Below, one piece after another: positions 45,015-52,789 of a DNA stretch of 55,113 nucleotides. The stretch comes from JAAZIN01 sp964441025 (GTDB taxonomy: Bacteria > Bacillota > Dethiobacteria > DTU022), in contig CAYTXG010000013.1 of assembly GCA_964441025.1 (NCBI GenBank), forward strand, positions 1 to 55,113. The letters run 5' to 3'. The translations under genes were made by a program, and so were the position numbers. The notes beneath the pieces are model-generated. The model had not been told where the DNA came from and did not search any database. It saw only the letters and a program-made list of their open reading frames with translations. The number at the start of each line of letters is the position of its first letter. Position 1 is the stretch's first letter.

Positions 45015-47195
45015 TTACCCTTTCAGGCGGATGAGCCTGCATGCGGCCACTGTCAGATCATCCCGCAGCCGGCCGCCGGAACGGCGCGCCGCTTCTTCAA
45101 GAATCCGGTCAGCCACGATTTGCGGCGGGCTGTTTTCCATCATGCGCAGAAAGGTAACCAGCCACATGAGCTCTCCTTCGAGATCGTTGGCCCCGTCGGT
45201 AACCATGACCAACAGATCATCGGGCTGGAGCTTTTCCAAATAGCTCTCAATATCTACCCTGGAGACAATTCCCAGCGGGAGCGAGGGGGAGCCTACTCTG
45301 AACACCTCCTTTTCCCGCTTGATCATGCTGGGAGCCGCTCCAACTTTTAAGAGCTCAACCTCTCCTTCAACCAGGTCTATCAAGGCCATGTCCACGGTGG
45401 CAAATACTTCGTCACCCGTGCGCAGCTGCAGCAGAGAATTTGCGCTGCGCAGCACTACCTCCTTCTTGAAGCCCGCTTCAAGCAGCCGCTCCAGAAGAAC
45501 AACGGTCGCTTTACTCTCCGCCGCTGCGCGGGGCCCGTTGCCCATACCGTCGCTAAGGATAATCACCTGTTCCCTTAGACCCAGCTCCAGGAGGCTGTAG
45601 TAATCCCCACAGACCTGCTGGTTCCATCCTGTTTTCTGAGCCAGGCCGAGCTCAAGGTTGTAGAGGGGCGCCTGCTCGCCCACGCCGGGAGGAAGCTGCT
45701 CTTCTTCGACCTCGCGAGCCAGGTCATGCATTACCTCTGCCAGGCCCTGCAGCTGGCCGGAGACCAGCTCCTTCCCCTCTCTAACCTTCTGTTCCCAAAA
45801 CCGGTTTACCACCATCAGCTCCTGCAAGTTGTTAATTGCCCCTACCAGCGCCTCAGGCTGGTGGCATCTCTCCTGGAAGGCGGCGGGCAGATGAGCCGTC
45901 ACCACCTCCCCTTCTTTTTCGGCACGCTCCAGCAGGTCGAGGATCAAACGGTGATGACTGTGCAGATCCTTCTCCCAGCAGCGCCGTCGAAACAGGCAGG
46001 AACGGCAAACTCGGTTCATCAGGTCCTCCAGCAATGCGGACCGTTCATCTTCCTCATGGCTCTGCCTGGCTGCGGTGGCCTGGGCGAAACCCAATGACAG
46101 CTCGCTAAACAGCTTTGCCAGGTGCCGGATCCGCCCGGTAACCGCCAAACGTGTCTTCTCCGGCGCCGCTACGCTTTCCCCCATATCCAGCTCCTGCAGC
46201 CGAAGCGACAGCGCGCGGAGCCATCGTGCGGGGATTGCCAGAAATATCACGAGGGAGAGCAGGCCTTCCCTCCAGTAGAGTCCCGGCATTTCCCCGGGGG
46301 CCAGCAAAAACAGCACCGGCATGGAGAACAGAAACCCGGCTGCAGAGCCCCACCGGCCGAAGGGTTTGAGCAGCCCGGTCCAAAAACCGCTAAAGGAGAG
46401 GGACCCTATATACAGGTAGAAGCAGGGGTTCCCCAACCCCAGTATTGTCCCCGATATTATTCCCGTCGCGGCGCCCCAGCCCACCCCCAACAAGTAGGCC
46501 GGAAGCAGGATGCCCAGGTAGCAGGCGACGGCTTCTACGGATAAGCCGGCCGCGGTAACACCTTTCAGGCCGAACATGGCCAGAAAATACAGAAGAAAAA
46601 GGGCCAGTATTTCTTCCTGTTCTATTGCCGGTCTGTCTCTGCTTCGCGGGAGAAGGTCGATCAGGCGTAAAACCGGCAGCATAACCACTGCTGCCAGGAA
46701 GCCGATGAGCAACTCCAGCGCGAGGTAAAGAATATCCAGGATTTGAGGAGCGCTGATCAAGACGGTTAACCGGCTTAAGGCTACCAGCACCGCGGTTGCC
46801 GGCAGCAGGGGCCATCTCCGTTTAAATATCCGGAGACAGAGCCCTTCCATAAACCAGGCCGCCGCCATCGCTCCCAGAAGGACGGATGCTCCGGGCAATC
46901 CACACCCTGTTGTCGCCCTGCCTGCAAAGACGGCCGCCGCCACAAGGAAGCTCTTCTTAGGTTTTTCCCGCAACGCAATAAGCCAGAAAATCGCTCCGAA
47001 TGGAGCTATCTCACCGAGTATTTCGGCCCTGCCCAATAAGAAACCCGCCAGCGCCAGCAGGATATTGGGCACGCTGAAGAGAGCCTGTCCTTTTCGATAA
47101 GATGACTTTAAAACGTTGAGGCGTTCCCGGCTGCTACCGGCTGTAGCAGATGTGGCTTCATGGGCAAAAGCTGTCCCTTCCATCCCTGCAGACAT
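45015..47195 (-). CDS. spoIIE: Stage II sporulation protein E, serine phosphatase
   Basis: SpoIIE dephosphorylates SpoIIAA to release sigma-F in the forespore and also acts in polar septation. The first 330 or so residues hold about ten membrane helices. A central regulatory part has the Cys group VCRSCLFRRRCWEKD. The C-terminal PP2C domain shows QVCGDYYSLLELG, ILSDGMGNGPRAAAESKATV, VMVTDGAND and RDDLTVAACRL with the metal Asp residues. At 726 residues it is about 100 shorter than the B. subtilis protein. The ATG at 47195 follows GGAGGAGG closely. It has its own promoter (47221-47253). Confidence 0.95.
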   Translation of the reverse strand: MSAGMEGTAFAHEATSATAGSSRERLNVLKSSYRKGQALFSVPNILLALAGFLLGRAEILGEIAPFGAIFWLIALREKPKKSFLVAAAVFAGRATTGCGLPGASVLLGAMAAAWFMEGLCLRIFKRRWPLLPATAVLVALSRLTVLISAPQILDILYLALELLIGFLAAVVMLPVLRLIDLLPRSRDRPAIEQEEILALFLLYFLAMFGLKGVTAAGLSVEAVACYLGILLPAYLLGVGWGAATGIISGTILGLGNPCFYLYIGSLSFSGFWTGLLKPFGRWGSAAGFLFSMPVLFLLAPGEMPGLYWREGLLSLVIFLAIPARWLRALSLRLQELDMGESVAAPEKTRLAVTGRIRHLAKLFSELSLGFAQATAARQSHEEDERSALLEDLMNRVCRSCLFRRRCWEKDLHSHHRLILDLLERAEKEGEVVTAHLPAAFQERCHQPEALVGAINNLQELMVVNRFWEQKVREGKELVSGQLQGLAEVMHDLAREVEEEQLPPGVGEQAPLYNLELGLAQKTGWNQQVCGDYYSLLELGLREQVIILSDGMGNGPRAAAESKATVVLLERLLEAGFKKEVVLRSANSLLQLRTGDEVFATVDMALIDLVEGEVELLKVGAAPSMIKREKEVFRVGSPSLPLGIVSRVDIESYLEKLQPDDLLVMVTDGANDLEGELMWLVTFLRMMENSPPQIVADRILEEAARRSGGRLRDDLTVAACRLIRLKG

Positions 47196-47220
47196 CCTCC
47201 TCCGTGGTCCCGGTAAATTG

Positions 47221-47253
47221 ATTATAGATGGGTTGTTCTGAAATGTATGTCAT
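47221..47253 (-). promoter_or_regulatory. spoIIE promoter with 21-bp spacer (Spo0A-activated type)
   Basis: On the minus strand a -35-like ATGACA (47248-47253) and a perfect -10 TATAAT (47221-47226) are separated by exactly 21 bp. B. subtilis spoIIE and spoIIG have the same unusual spacing and need phosphorylated Spo0A with sigma-A. A 6-of-7 match to the 0A box (TGTCGCA against TGTCGAA) lies upstream at 47280-47286. Confidence 0.65.
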
Positions 47254-47550
47254 AATAAGCAACTTGAGAAAATAATTTTTGCGACAAATAGAGCCATGTC
47301 TCAACCATTAGCCGCCGCTCACGCCAATATCTGAAAGGGAAGTCTTTAAACGCCTCCCTTATTTTGGCTTCTCCGGTCCAAAGGAATCGAATTCAGCGGG
47401 CCCACCGGCTGCTTTCGAATGATATGCTCTTCAGAAAGAGCTCTGTTAAAGGTGATACTCAACTGCGCCCTTAAGCAGGCTGTAAAAGCGAAGCCGCCTC
47501 AGGGGAGAGGCGGCCTTTAACGGCGGCTTTCTTTTCCGGTTTTAATCAGA

Positions 47551-47579
47551 TGATAAAAAAACACCTTAACATGTGTTTT
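47551..47579 (-). terminator. Intrinsic terminator after yabR
   Basis: AAAACAC and GTGTTTT (7-bp arms, 8-nt loop) are followed on the minus strand by further T residues and ATC. It lies about 70 nt beyond the yabR stop and probably ends the yabP-yabQ-divIC-yabR transcript. Confidence 0.65.
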
Positions 47580-47647
47580 AAGCTGTGCATGCTATGGACG
47601 CCGCCGCACTCCGCAGCGGTTCGATTTAGAAACGCTCCACTCCTATC

Positions 47648-48049
47648 CTAGTAAGCCTCCCGGCATGAACCCCGACCGCCTCTTTTCGAATCGGTATTTT
47701 TTTTTAGATCCTGGAGCCTTTCATCGCTCTCCTTCATAAAGCGGGCTAATTTATCCTCAAAAGTAACCCGATCCCCCCTGCGGGCAACTCGCGGCCCCCG
47801 GGCGCTGTAACTCACGGCAGCCTGGCGTATAGATAAGCCAATCTTTCCCTTGCCGTCCACCGTGAGCACCTTGACCTTAACGGGATCAGACTTTTTAAGG
47901 TGGTCATGGATATCCTTAACATATGAATTGGCTACTTCCGATATATGCACCAGCCCGGTTTCACCCCCCGGCAACGTAACAAAAGCGCCAAAATTTGTGA
48001 TCCCGGTGACCACCCCTTCCACAATACTGCCTACCTCTACTACAGGCAT
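47648..48049 (-). CDS. yabR: S1-domain RNA-binding protein (YabR-like)
   Basis: This 133-residue protein has one S1 OB-fold domain (residues 4-75) with VVTGITNFGAFVTLPGGETG, LVHISEVANSYVKDIHDHL and VKVKVLTVDGKGKIGLSIRQ. A basic, charged tail follows, ending KKNTDSKRGGRGSCREAY. The family is related to general stress protein 13 and the S1 modules of ribosomal protein S1 and PNPase. It follows divIC by 71 nt, as yabR does in Bacillus. An AAGGAGG lies about 12 nt before the ATG, a slightly long spacing. Confidence 0.93.
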   Translation of the reverse strand: MPVVEVGSIVEGVVTGITNFGAFVTLPGGETGLVHISEVANSYVKDIHDHLKKSDPVKVKVLTVDGKGKIGLSIRQAAVSYSARGPRVARRGDRVTFEDKLARFMKESDERLQDLKKNTDSKRGGRGSCREAY

Positions 48050-48120
48050 GCCGCTAGAAAATCCTCCTTGCTAAATACTTACTTTACTCTAAAGTAATTA
48101 TAACTTTTTCGAATGCTTTG

Positions 48121-48537
48121 TCAATCCTCCAGCTTAAAAACGATATCTCCGGGCCGGATCAAGCCCAGCAGCTTACGGGCCAAAACCTCGATATAGCCCG
48201 GTTCATACAGCCGCGCAATCTCTTCACCAATCTCTTCATTGCGGGATTCAAACTCCTCAAGCCGCAGCTCGGCCAGCTCCAACTCCTTTTTCAGCCGGTT
48301 GTGCTGAAACATCTGTATAATAGCCACAGCCGCCAGAAAACAGAAAACAATTGCCCCGGCCATGGTCATGAGCCTGGCGAGACCGTAGCTGCGCTGTTTA
48401 CGGCGGGGAAAGGGAGCTACCCCTCCTGCCGCCCCTTTTACTTGTTTACGGATAGAATCACATCCCCGTTTAGATGCCGGGAATACCGGCGGCCTTATAA
48501 GTTTTACCTTCGCCGGAGAGGGTGAAAGATCCTGCAT
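48121..48537 (-). CDS. divIC: Septum formation initiator DivIC/FtsB-like
   Basis: DivIC is a bitopic division protein that works with FtsL and DivIB at the septum. Here a basic cytoplasmic region of about 53 residues precedes one helix (54-76), a coiled coil (NRLKKELELAELRLEEFESR) and the family ending GYIEVLARKLLGLIRPGDIV. 138 residues. It overlaps the end of yabQ by 34 bp, so the two are translationally linked. Confidence 0.92.
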   Translation of the reverse strand: MQDLSPSPAKVKLIRPPVFPASKRGCDSIRKQVKGAAGGVAPFPRRKQRSYGLARLMTMAGAIVFCFLAAVAIIQMFQHNRLKKELELAELRLEEFESRNEEIGEEIARLYEPGYIEVLARKLLGLIRPGDIVFKLED

Positions 48538-48950
48538 TCATTGAAAAAACGCCTTATTTTATACAGGATCAGAACACCGGAAAAACGTTCATCCTCTTTG
48601 CGGGGGTGGCGGCGCCGGAAAAGGGCGGAGAAACCTTTTACCCATACAGGGAACAGATACTTGCTGAAAAAGTTAAAATAGATGATAAACCCTCCGGCCA
48701 GTCCCCCATAGGTATATACAAATATTTCGCCCCAACGGCGGTACACAAGAAAGGCAATCGTAGCAGCTGCAGCGGCAATCCAGAAAATGCAGTCCGCGGA
48801 AAAGGAGAGGGCTGCGGAAAAACGCCGGATCTGCACCCCTATAGACCTGTAAAAATCATAAACTGCTGCGTACACGCTTCCCAGAAGCAGGGCCTCCAAA
48901 AATGCGATCAGCTGCTGAACTGCCGGTGAAGAGACTGAAAACACACTCAC
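48504..48950 (-). CDS. yabQ: Spore cortex protein YabQ
   Basis: YabQ is a mother-cell membrane protein needed for spore cortex formation in Bacillus. The 148-residue protein has about four helices, with the family pattern LEALLLGSVYAAVYDFYRSI then FWIAAAAATIAFLVYRRWGE. A basic C-terminal tail follows. It begins at the same base where yabP ends, 1 bp overlap, and overlaps divIC. Confidence 0.92.
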   Translation of the reverse strand: MSVFSVSSPAVQQLIAFLEALLLGSVYAAVYDFYRSIGVQIRRFSAALSFSADCIFWIAAAAATIAFLVYRRWGEIFVYTYGGLAGGFIIYFNFFSKYLFPVWVKGFSALFRRRHPRKEDERFSGVLILYKIRRFFNECRIFHPLRRR

Positions 48951-49240
48951 TACTTAAAAAGTTTCTCCAGCAGATTTTTACCGCGGGCGCGCGGGCGCTT
49001 CTCCTCGGCATAGGCCATCTCCAGGATATAACCCTCTATGGAGATCTCGCCCTGTTCCAGATTCAGGTGCTTGATGTGCAAATTTTCTCCGCGCACCGCC
49101 AGCAGGCCCAGCTCCGTTTCCATGATCACCTCTTCATCATCAAAACTGTCCACGTGAATGACACCCGTTACCTCGGTATGATCCCTGTTTTCAATGACGA
49201 GCCGATGCTGGCCGCCGCGAAAGCCGTAGCTGTCTTCCAT
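48950..49240 (-). CDS. yabP: Sporulation protein YabP
   Basis: YabP is a sporulation protein of the YabP/YqfC family, made under sigma-E in the mother cell. The 96-residue protein has HRLVIENRDHTEVTGVIHVD, SFDDEEVIMETELGLLAVRG and HIKHLNLEQGEISIEGYI. It is the first gene of yabP-yabQ-divIC-yabR. The gene rqcP/yabO, which normally precedes yabP, is missing. Confidence 0.93.
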   Translation of the reverse strand: MEDSYGFRGGQHRLVIENRDHTEVTGVIHVDSFDDEEVIMETELGLLAVRGENLHIKHLNLEQGEISIEGYILEMAYAEEKRPRARGKNLLEKLFK

Positions 49241-49283
49241 CTCTGTTTCACCCCTGTAATTGTATCACTCTGTTTTTCAGTTT

Positions 49284-49309
49284 ATTATATGAGTTTGTAC
49301 CAGGTTTAT
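49284..49309 (-). promoter_or_regulatory. Possible sigma-E promoter of yabP
   Basis: On the minus strand CATATAAT (49284-49291) matches the sigma-E -10 consensus CATACANT in all but one place. ATAAA lies 13 bp upstream (49305-49309) as a partial -35. Sigma-E control of yabPQ is known in Bacillus. An embedded TATAAT means sigma-A use cannot be excluded. Confidence 0.45.
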
Positions 49310-49437
49310 GTCTTAATCAGCAGGGAAAGGGGAGTCGTTGATTATTGGTAACGCTGAATTCGGGTAAGCTGACAGAAGGATTAGCCCCTCCAAATATCGA
49401 AAAACCATATATAGAGTGGTAAGAAGGAGGCAGCAGG

Positions 49438-50109
49438 ATGGAAATAATTTATAGCGGGAAAACAAAGGATGTTTTTCTCTATTCGGAGGAGCGGCTCCTT
49501 CTGTACTTCAAAGACAGCGTTACCGGGACGGGAAGTCTCCTCGACCCCGGCGGCAATGAAGTGATCGGCAAAGTGACGGGGAAGGGCAGCGCCTCGCTGC
49601 GTTCCTCGATCTTTTATTTTGAGCTGCTGGAGCAGGCCGGCATCGCCACCCATTACCTGGGCACCGGTCCCGGGGAGAACTGCCTCCTGGTCAGAAAGGC
49701 CCGCTCTTTCGGGCTGGAGGTAATCTGCCGCGAAAAAGCCTGGGGCAGTTTCCTGCGCCGTTACGGCAAATTTGCGGCAGAAGGGAACCCGCTGCCTTCG
49801 CTGGTTGAATTCACTTTGAAAGACGATGATCGAGGCGATCCCCCCATTAGCATTGCCGCCATGGCTGCTTTACAGATAGCCTCGCCGTCGGAAGCAGGGT
49901 ACATGGAGGCAACGGCCCGGCGGGTTACCGCCCTGATCAAAAAAGATCTTGCGGGAAAGGGTCTCGACCTCATCGATATCAAGTACGAATTTGGAGAAAC
50001 CGGGGGCCGGATCCTGCTCATAGATGAAATATCCGGCGACACCATGCGGGTACTGCAGGGCAGTCGGGTCCTTTCACCCAAAGAGATAGTCAAATACGTA
50101 CTGGACTAG
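49438..50109 (+). CDS. Divergent SAICAR synthetase-like protein (PurC family), orphan
   Basis: PurC joins aspartate to CAIR in purine synthesis using ATP. This 223-residue relative keeps the ATP-grasp-like pattern: YSGKTKDVFLY at the start, LLYFKDSVTGTGS, LEVICREKAWGSFLRRYG, SLVEFTLKDDDRGDPPI, LIDIKYEFG and LLIDEISGDTMRVL. The usual DTCRLWD near the C-terminus is DTMRVLQ here, and the tail is short. It is the only plus-strand gene among the sporulation genes, with no other pur gene near. It may be the purine enzyme of this organism or a paralogue with another substrate. The ATG follows AGAAGGAGG. Confidence 0.85.
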   Translation: MEIIYSGKTKDVFLYSEERLLLYFKDSVTGTGSLLDPGGNEVIGKVTGKGSASLRSSIFYFELLEQAGIATHYLGTGPGENCLLVRKARSFGLEVICREKAWGSFLRRYGKFAAEGNPLPSLVEFTLKDDDRGDPPISIAAMAALQIASPSEAGYMEATARRVTALIKKDLAGKGLDLIDIKYEFGETGGRILLIDEISGDTMRVLQGSRVLSPKEIVKYVLD

Positions 50110-50185
50110 CAAGCAGCCGGCGCCAGCCCCGAAAAGCATGGCAGCAGGCCCGGGCTTTAAGGAGACACAGACGAACTGTCTATTT

Positions 50186-51142
50186 TTACCATGCCCTGGC
50201 CAGGGTGATGCCGCGATAGAAATAGTTGACAATCTCGTCGGGCGAACGCCCTTCTTCAGCAAGGGCCCGGGCGCCCCACTGGCACATGCCCACACCGTGC
50301 CCATATCCTGTGCCCGACAGCTGAAGCCCCTCAGGTCCGGCCCCTATCTTTTCGATAAAGGTGGAGCGCATCTCGGTGCTTCCCAGTGCTATCCTTAACG
50401 AGGGAACCGGCACCTCCACATCATTAATTTTTATTCTCGTGGCTCTGCCTGAAGGCCCCTTTGCAGTGATGGCCGCACTTTCAACCGGCCCCGGATCGGT
50501 GCCCGCAATCTCCTGTACCGCCGCCCGGACCTCCCCGGAGGGGAAGGTAGCGCTCCAGTCTCTCTCCTCCTCGGGCACAATGTCTCCGGCCGGGCTCGGT
50601 ACTACCTGGATATAGGATGGATTACCGTCTTTATACTCCAGCCCCTCATCCGCCAGGGCGGTCCGGGGGCCGGCATAGGCATGAAACCAGGCCTTGATAT
50701 AATCACCGTTGTAAAGAGCCACCCGGCCCCTTGTGTTTTCCACCGCCTTTCTGACCCGATCATTGATCCGCTCGGCGCTGTAGGCCTGAAATTCTTTAAA
50801 ATCAGTTGAGGCATGGGCATTTCTCTCAGGAAGGCCGCCGTTCTCGGCAATCTTCTGCAGGGTGAAGCTACGGGCAATGATGGCCTGGGCTCCCAGGGCG
50901 CTATCGGGCCACTGGGGATCCATTTCCGCAGCCACCACTCCGGTAATATATTCTTCAAAATTCATCCCGGAGACCTCGCCCGTTTCATGGTGGTATACAT
51001 TTATCTGCGGCTCCCGGCCCTGATATTCCCCAAGCTCACTTGGAAGCGCAGGCATTTCGGCCTCCTGCCGCCGCCGGCAGCCGGCGCAGAAAATAAGGAG
51101 TGTGCAAAACAGAAGCATGGTTATATGCAGTAAACGGGACAT
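50186..51142 (-). CDS. SpoIID/LytB-domain lytic protein, probable lipoprotein
   Basis: SpoIID enzymes are lytic transglycosylases that cut stem-peptide-free glycans during engulfment. This 318-residue protein has a signal peptide with a possible lipobox (FCAGC, Cys22), the catalytic-region block ITGVVAAEMDPQWP with the conserved Glu, ALGAQAIIARSF, and the C-terminal GYGHGVGMCQWGARALAEEG. It fits SpoIID in length, although in B. subtilis spoIID lies elsewhere, so it could be a paralogue. Convergent with the PurC-like gene; a weak hairpin with a T run (about 50163-50186) lies between them. Confidence 0.87.
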   Translation of the reverse strand: MSRLLHITMLLFCTLLIFCAGCRRRQEAEMPALPSELGEYQGREPQINVYHHETGEVSGMNFEEYITGVVAAEMDPQWPDSALGAQAIIARSFTLQKIAENGGLPERNAHASTDFKEFQAYSAERINDRVRKAVENTRGRVALYNGDYIKAWFHAYAGPRTALADEGLEYKDGNPSYIQVVPSPAGDIVPEEERDWSATFPSGEVRAAVQEIAGTDPGPVESAAITAKGPSGRATRIKINDVEVPVPSLRIALGSTEMRSTFIEKIGAGPEGLQLSGTGYGHGVGMCQWGARALAEEGRSPDEIVNYFYRGITLARAW

Positions 51143-51163
51143 GTGAACTCACCGGCTTCCTGT

Positions 51164-51171
51164 ATTGTATG
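51164..51171 (-). promoter_or_regulatory. Sigma-E-like -10 element upstream of the SpoIID-like gene
   Basis: On the minus strand CATACAAT matches the sigma-E -10 consensus exactly, about 22 nt before the ATG at 51142. An AATATA is close upstream, but its spacing (about 10 bp) is shorter than usual, so only the -10 is well supported. Mother-cell expression would suit SpoIID. Confidence 0.4.
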
Positions 51172-51280
51172 TATCTCTTTTTATATTTCCCGGAGCGGGG
51201 AAATATACTCCAACCAGGAAAGCCGCCCCCTGACGGGAACGGCCTTCTGATATACCCTTTGCCTTTTGAAGGTAAAACCG

Positions 51281-51553
51281 CTATTTAACGCTTTCCTTGA
51301 AGGCTTTGCCTGCTTTGAACACAGGCACATTAAGAGCCGGAATGGTGATCTCCTCTTTTGTTGCCGGATTCCGTCCTTTGCGCTCAGCCCGGTGCCTTCT
51401 TTCAAAGGTGCCGAACCCGACCAGCTGTACTTTCTCATCACGTTTCACGGTATCGATGATCGTATCAACTACCGCATTAACAACCTTTTCCACATCTTTC
51501 TTTGCCATTTCGGTCTTTTCCGAGACCGCACCTATCAAATCAGATTTGTTCAC
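51281..51553 (-). CDS. hup: HU family DNA-binding protein
   Basis: HU is a small dimeric nucleoid protein that bends DNA. All 90 residues fit the family: MNKSDLIGAVSEKTEMAKKD, then VQLVGFGTFERRHRAERKGR and the beta-arm GRNPATKEEITIPALNVP, ending FKAGKAFKESVK. The GTG at 51553 follows AGGAGGG. Placement after mazG is common in Clostridia. Confidence 0.97.
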   Translation of the reverse strand: MNKSDLIGAVSEKTEMAKKDVEKVVNAVVDTIIDTVKRDEKVQLVGFGTFERRHRAERKGRNPATKEEITIPALNVPVFKAGKAFKESVK

Positions 51554-51609
51554 TGCATTCCCTCCTATAAGTAATTATGATCCCCCGCACTCATGATGTT
51601 GCTATTTCG

Positions 51610-52773
51610 CTATTGCAACGATGATTCCTGCTTGTTAGCTGTTTTTCCCATTATTTTTGCCTCTTCCCACCACCGGTCCAGCTGCTCCAGTGAAAAACTG
51701 TTCACGGGGCGGTTTCTTTTGGCAGCCTGCACCGTAATATGAGCAAAGCGGTCCAGGAATTTTTCCACCGCCTTCCCCAGGGCCATTTCGGGGTTCAGCT
51801 TTAAAAAACGGGCTACATTGACCGCTGCGAAGAGGAAATCGCCGTATTCTTCCTCTATTCTGTCCGGTAACCTCCGGTGGTATGCATCTGCCAGCTCCGC
51901 CGCCTCCTCCTTCAACTTATCCACCGCCCCCTCCAGGGAAGGCCAATCAAAACCGGCCGACGCCGCCCGCTGTTGGATCTTGCAAGCGCGGAGCAGGGAG
52001 GGGAGGGCAGGATCCACCTGCATCAACCCGGACGACTGCGCCTCTCTTTCCAGCTCCTTGACTTTCTCCCAACGATCAACAGCTCCGCCGGGAGTGGTTT
52101 CCCCTGCAGCCCCGAAAACATGGGGATGGCGTCGGATCAGCTTGACGGCAATTCCTTTGATGACGGCATCCAGATCAAAACGCCCCTCTTCCCGGGCTAT
52201 TTCGCTGTGAAAGAGAACCTGCAGCAGTAAATCCCCCAGCTCTTCCCTCAATGCAGCAGCATCATCCCTCTCTATGGCGGCGATTACCTCATAGGCCTCT
52301 TCGATCAGGCAGCCCCTCAGGCTGTGATGCGTCTGAACCCGATCCCAGGGACATCCCCCCGGAGAGCGCAGCGCAGTCATGATCCTTCTTAAGCGCCACA
52401 GGGCATGATCCCCGCCCGGATCGGAGCAGCTGACCCCCGGGATGATTTTGATCCGAAGGCCGCAGGAGGGCGCCCGGCGCAGCAAATATTGAACTGTAAG
52501 ATCGCCGTCAAGGGGATTTCCGGGAAGGGCATAGCCGATCCGCCGCTGCCGCATGGCGGAGGACAGCAGAATACGTCCGCAGAGCCGCGGTGCCGCTGCA
52601 AGCCGATCCATTGATTGAAAGCTCACCCCCCGTTCCCGGCAGTAGTGAGCCGCAGGATGCGACCCTGCCTGAAAATAGAGCGACTGCCTGCGCCAGCAAA
52701 GCTCCCGTTTCGCCGCCAGGGTGAGAAGCCGGGGGCTGCCCGGCCCCAGTCCAATAATCACAATTGTGCCCAT
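51610..52773 (-). CDS. mazG: YabN/MazG nucleoside triphosphate pyrophosphohydrolase with shortened methylase domain
   Basis: MazG hydrolyses (d)NTPs to monophosphates and pyrophosphate. Two MazG domains are visible: the first with CLIEEAYEVIAAIERDD and LREELGDLLLQVLFHSEIA, the second with KLKEEAAELADAYH and RIEEEYGDFLFAAVNVARF. Both have the EExxE...ExxD metal residues. The N-terminal tetrapyrrole-methylase-like domain of YabN starts normally (VIIGLGPGSPRLLTLAA, YALPGNPLDGDLTVQYLL) but stops after about 120 residues; the family has about 220. The protein is 387 residues against some 490 in Bacillus. The methylase part is probably inactive. Confidence 0.92.
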   Translation of the reverse strand: MGTIVIIGLGPGSPRLLTLAAKRELCWRRQSLYFQAGSHPAAHYCRERGVSFQSMDRLAAAPRLCGRILLSSAMRQRRIGYALPGNPLDGDLTVQYLLRRAPSCGLRIKIIPGVSCSDPGGDHALWRLRRIMTALRSPGGCPWDRVQTHHSLRGCLIEEAYEVIAAIERDDAAALREELGDLLLQVLFHSEIAREEGRFDLDAVIKGIAVKLIRRHPHVFGAAGETTPGGAVDRWEKVKELEREAQSSGLMQVDPALPSLLRACKIQQRAASAGFDWPSLEGAVDKLKEEAAELADAYHRRLPDRIEEEYGDFLFAAVNVARFLKLNPEMALGKAVEKFLDRFAHITVQAAKRNRPVNSFSLEQLDRWWEEAKIMGKTANKQESSLQ

Positions 52774-52789
52774 TTGATAAGTACCCTCG

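Larger units (their letters stand above)
47196..47647. other. 452-bp intergenic region with promoter and several hairpins
   Basis: No protein gene is visible, and I find no tRNA although other Firmicutes have tRNA genes at this place. Hairpins lie at 47335-47360 (AAGGGA/TCCCTT), 47426-47441 (GCTCTT-CAGA-AAGAGC), 47493-47514 (GCCGCCTC/GAGGCGGC, with an alternative partner GGCGGCTT at 47522-47529) and 47558-47579. The left end holds the spoIIE promoter. Confidence 0.55.

Noticed and set aside
47196..47647. tRNA genes between spoIIE and yabR, as in Bacillus
   Set aside because: No sequence matching a T-arm plus a 3' acceptor arrangement was found on either strand by eye; a tRNAscan run would settle it.
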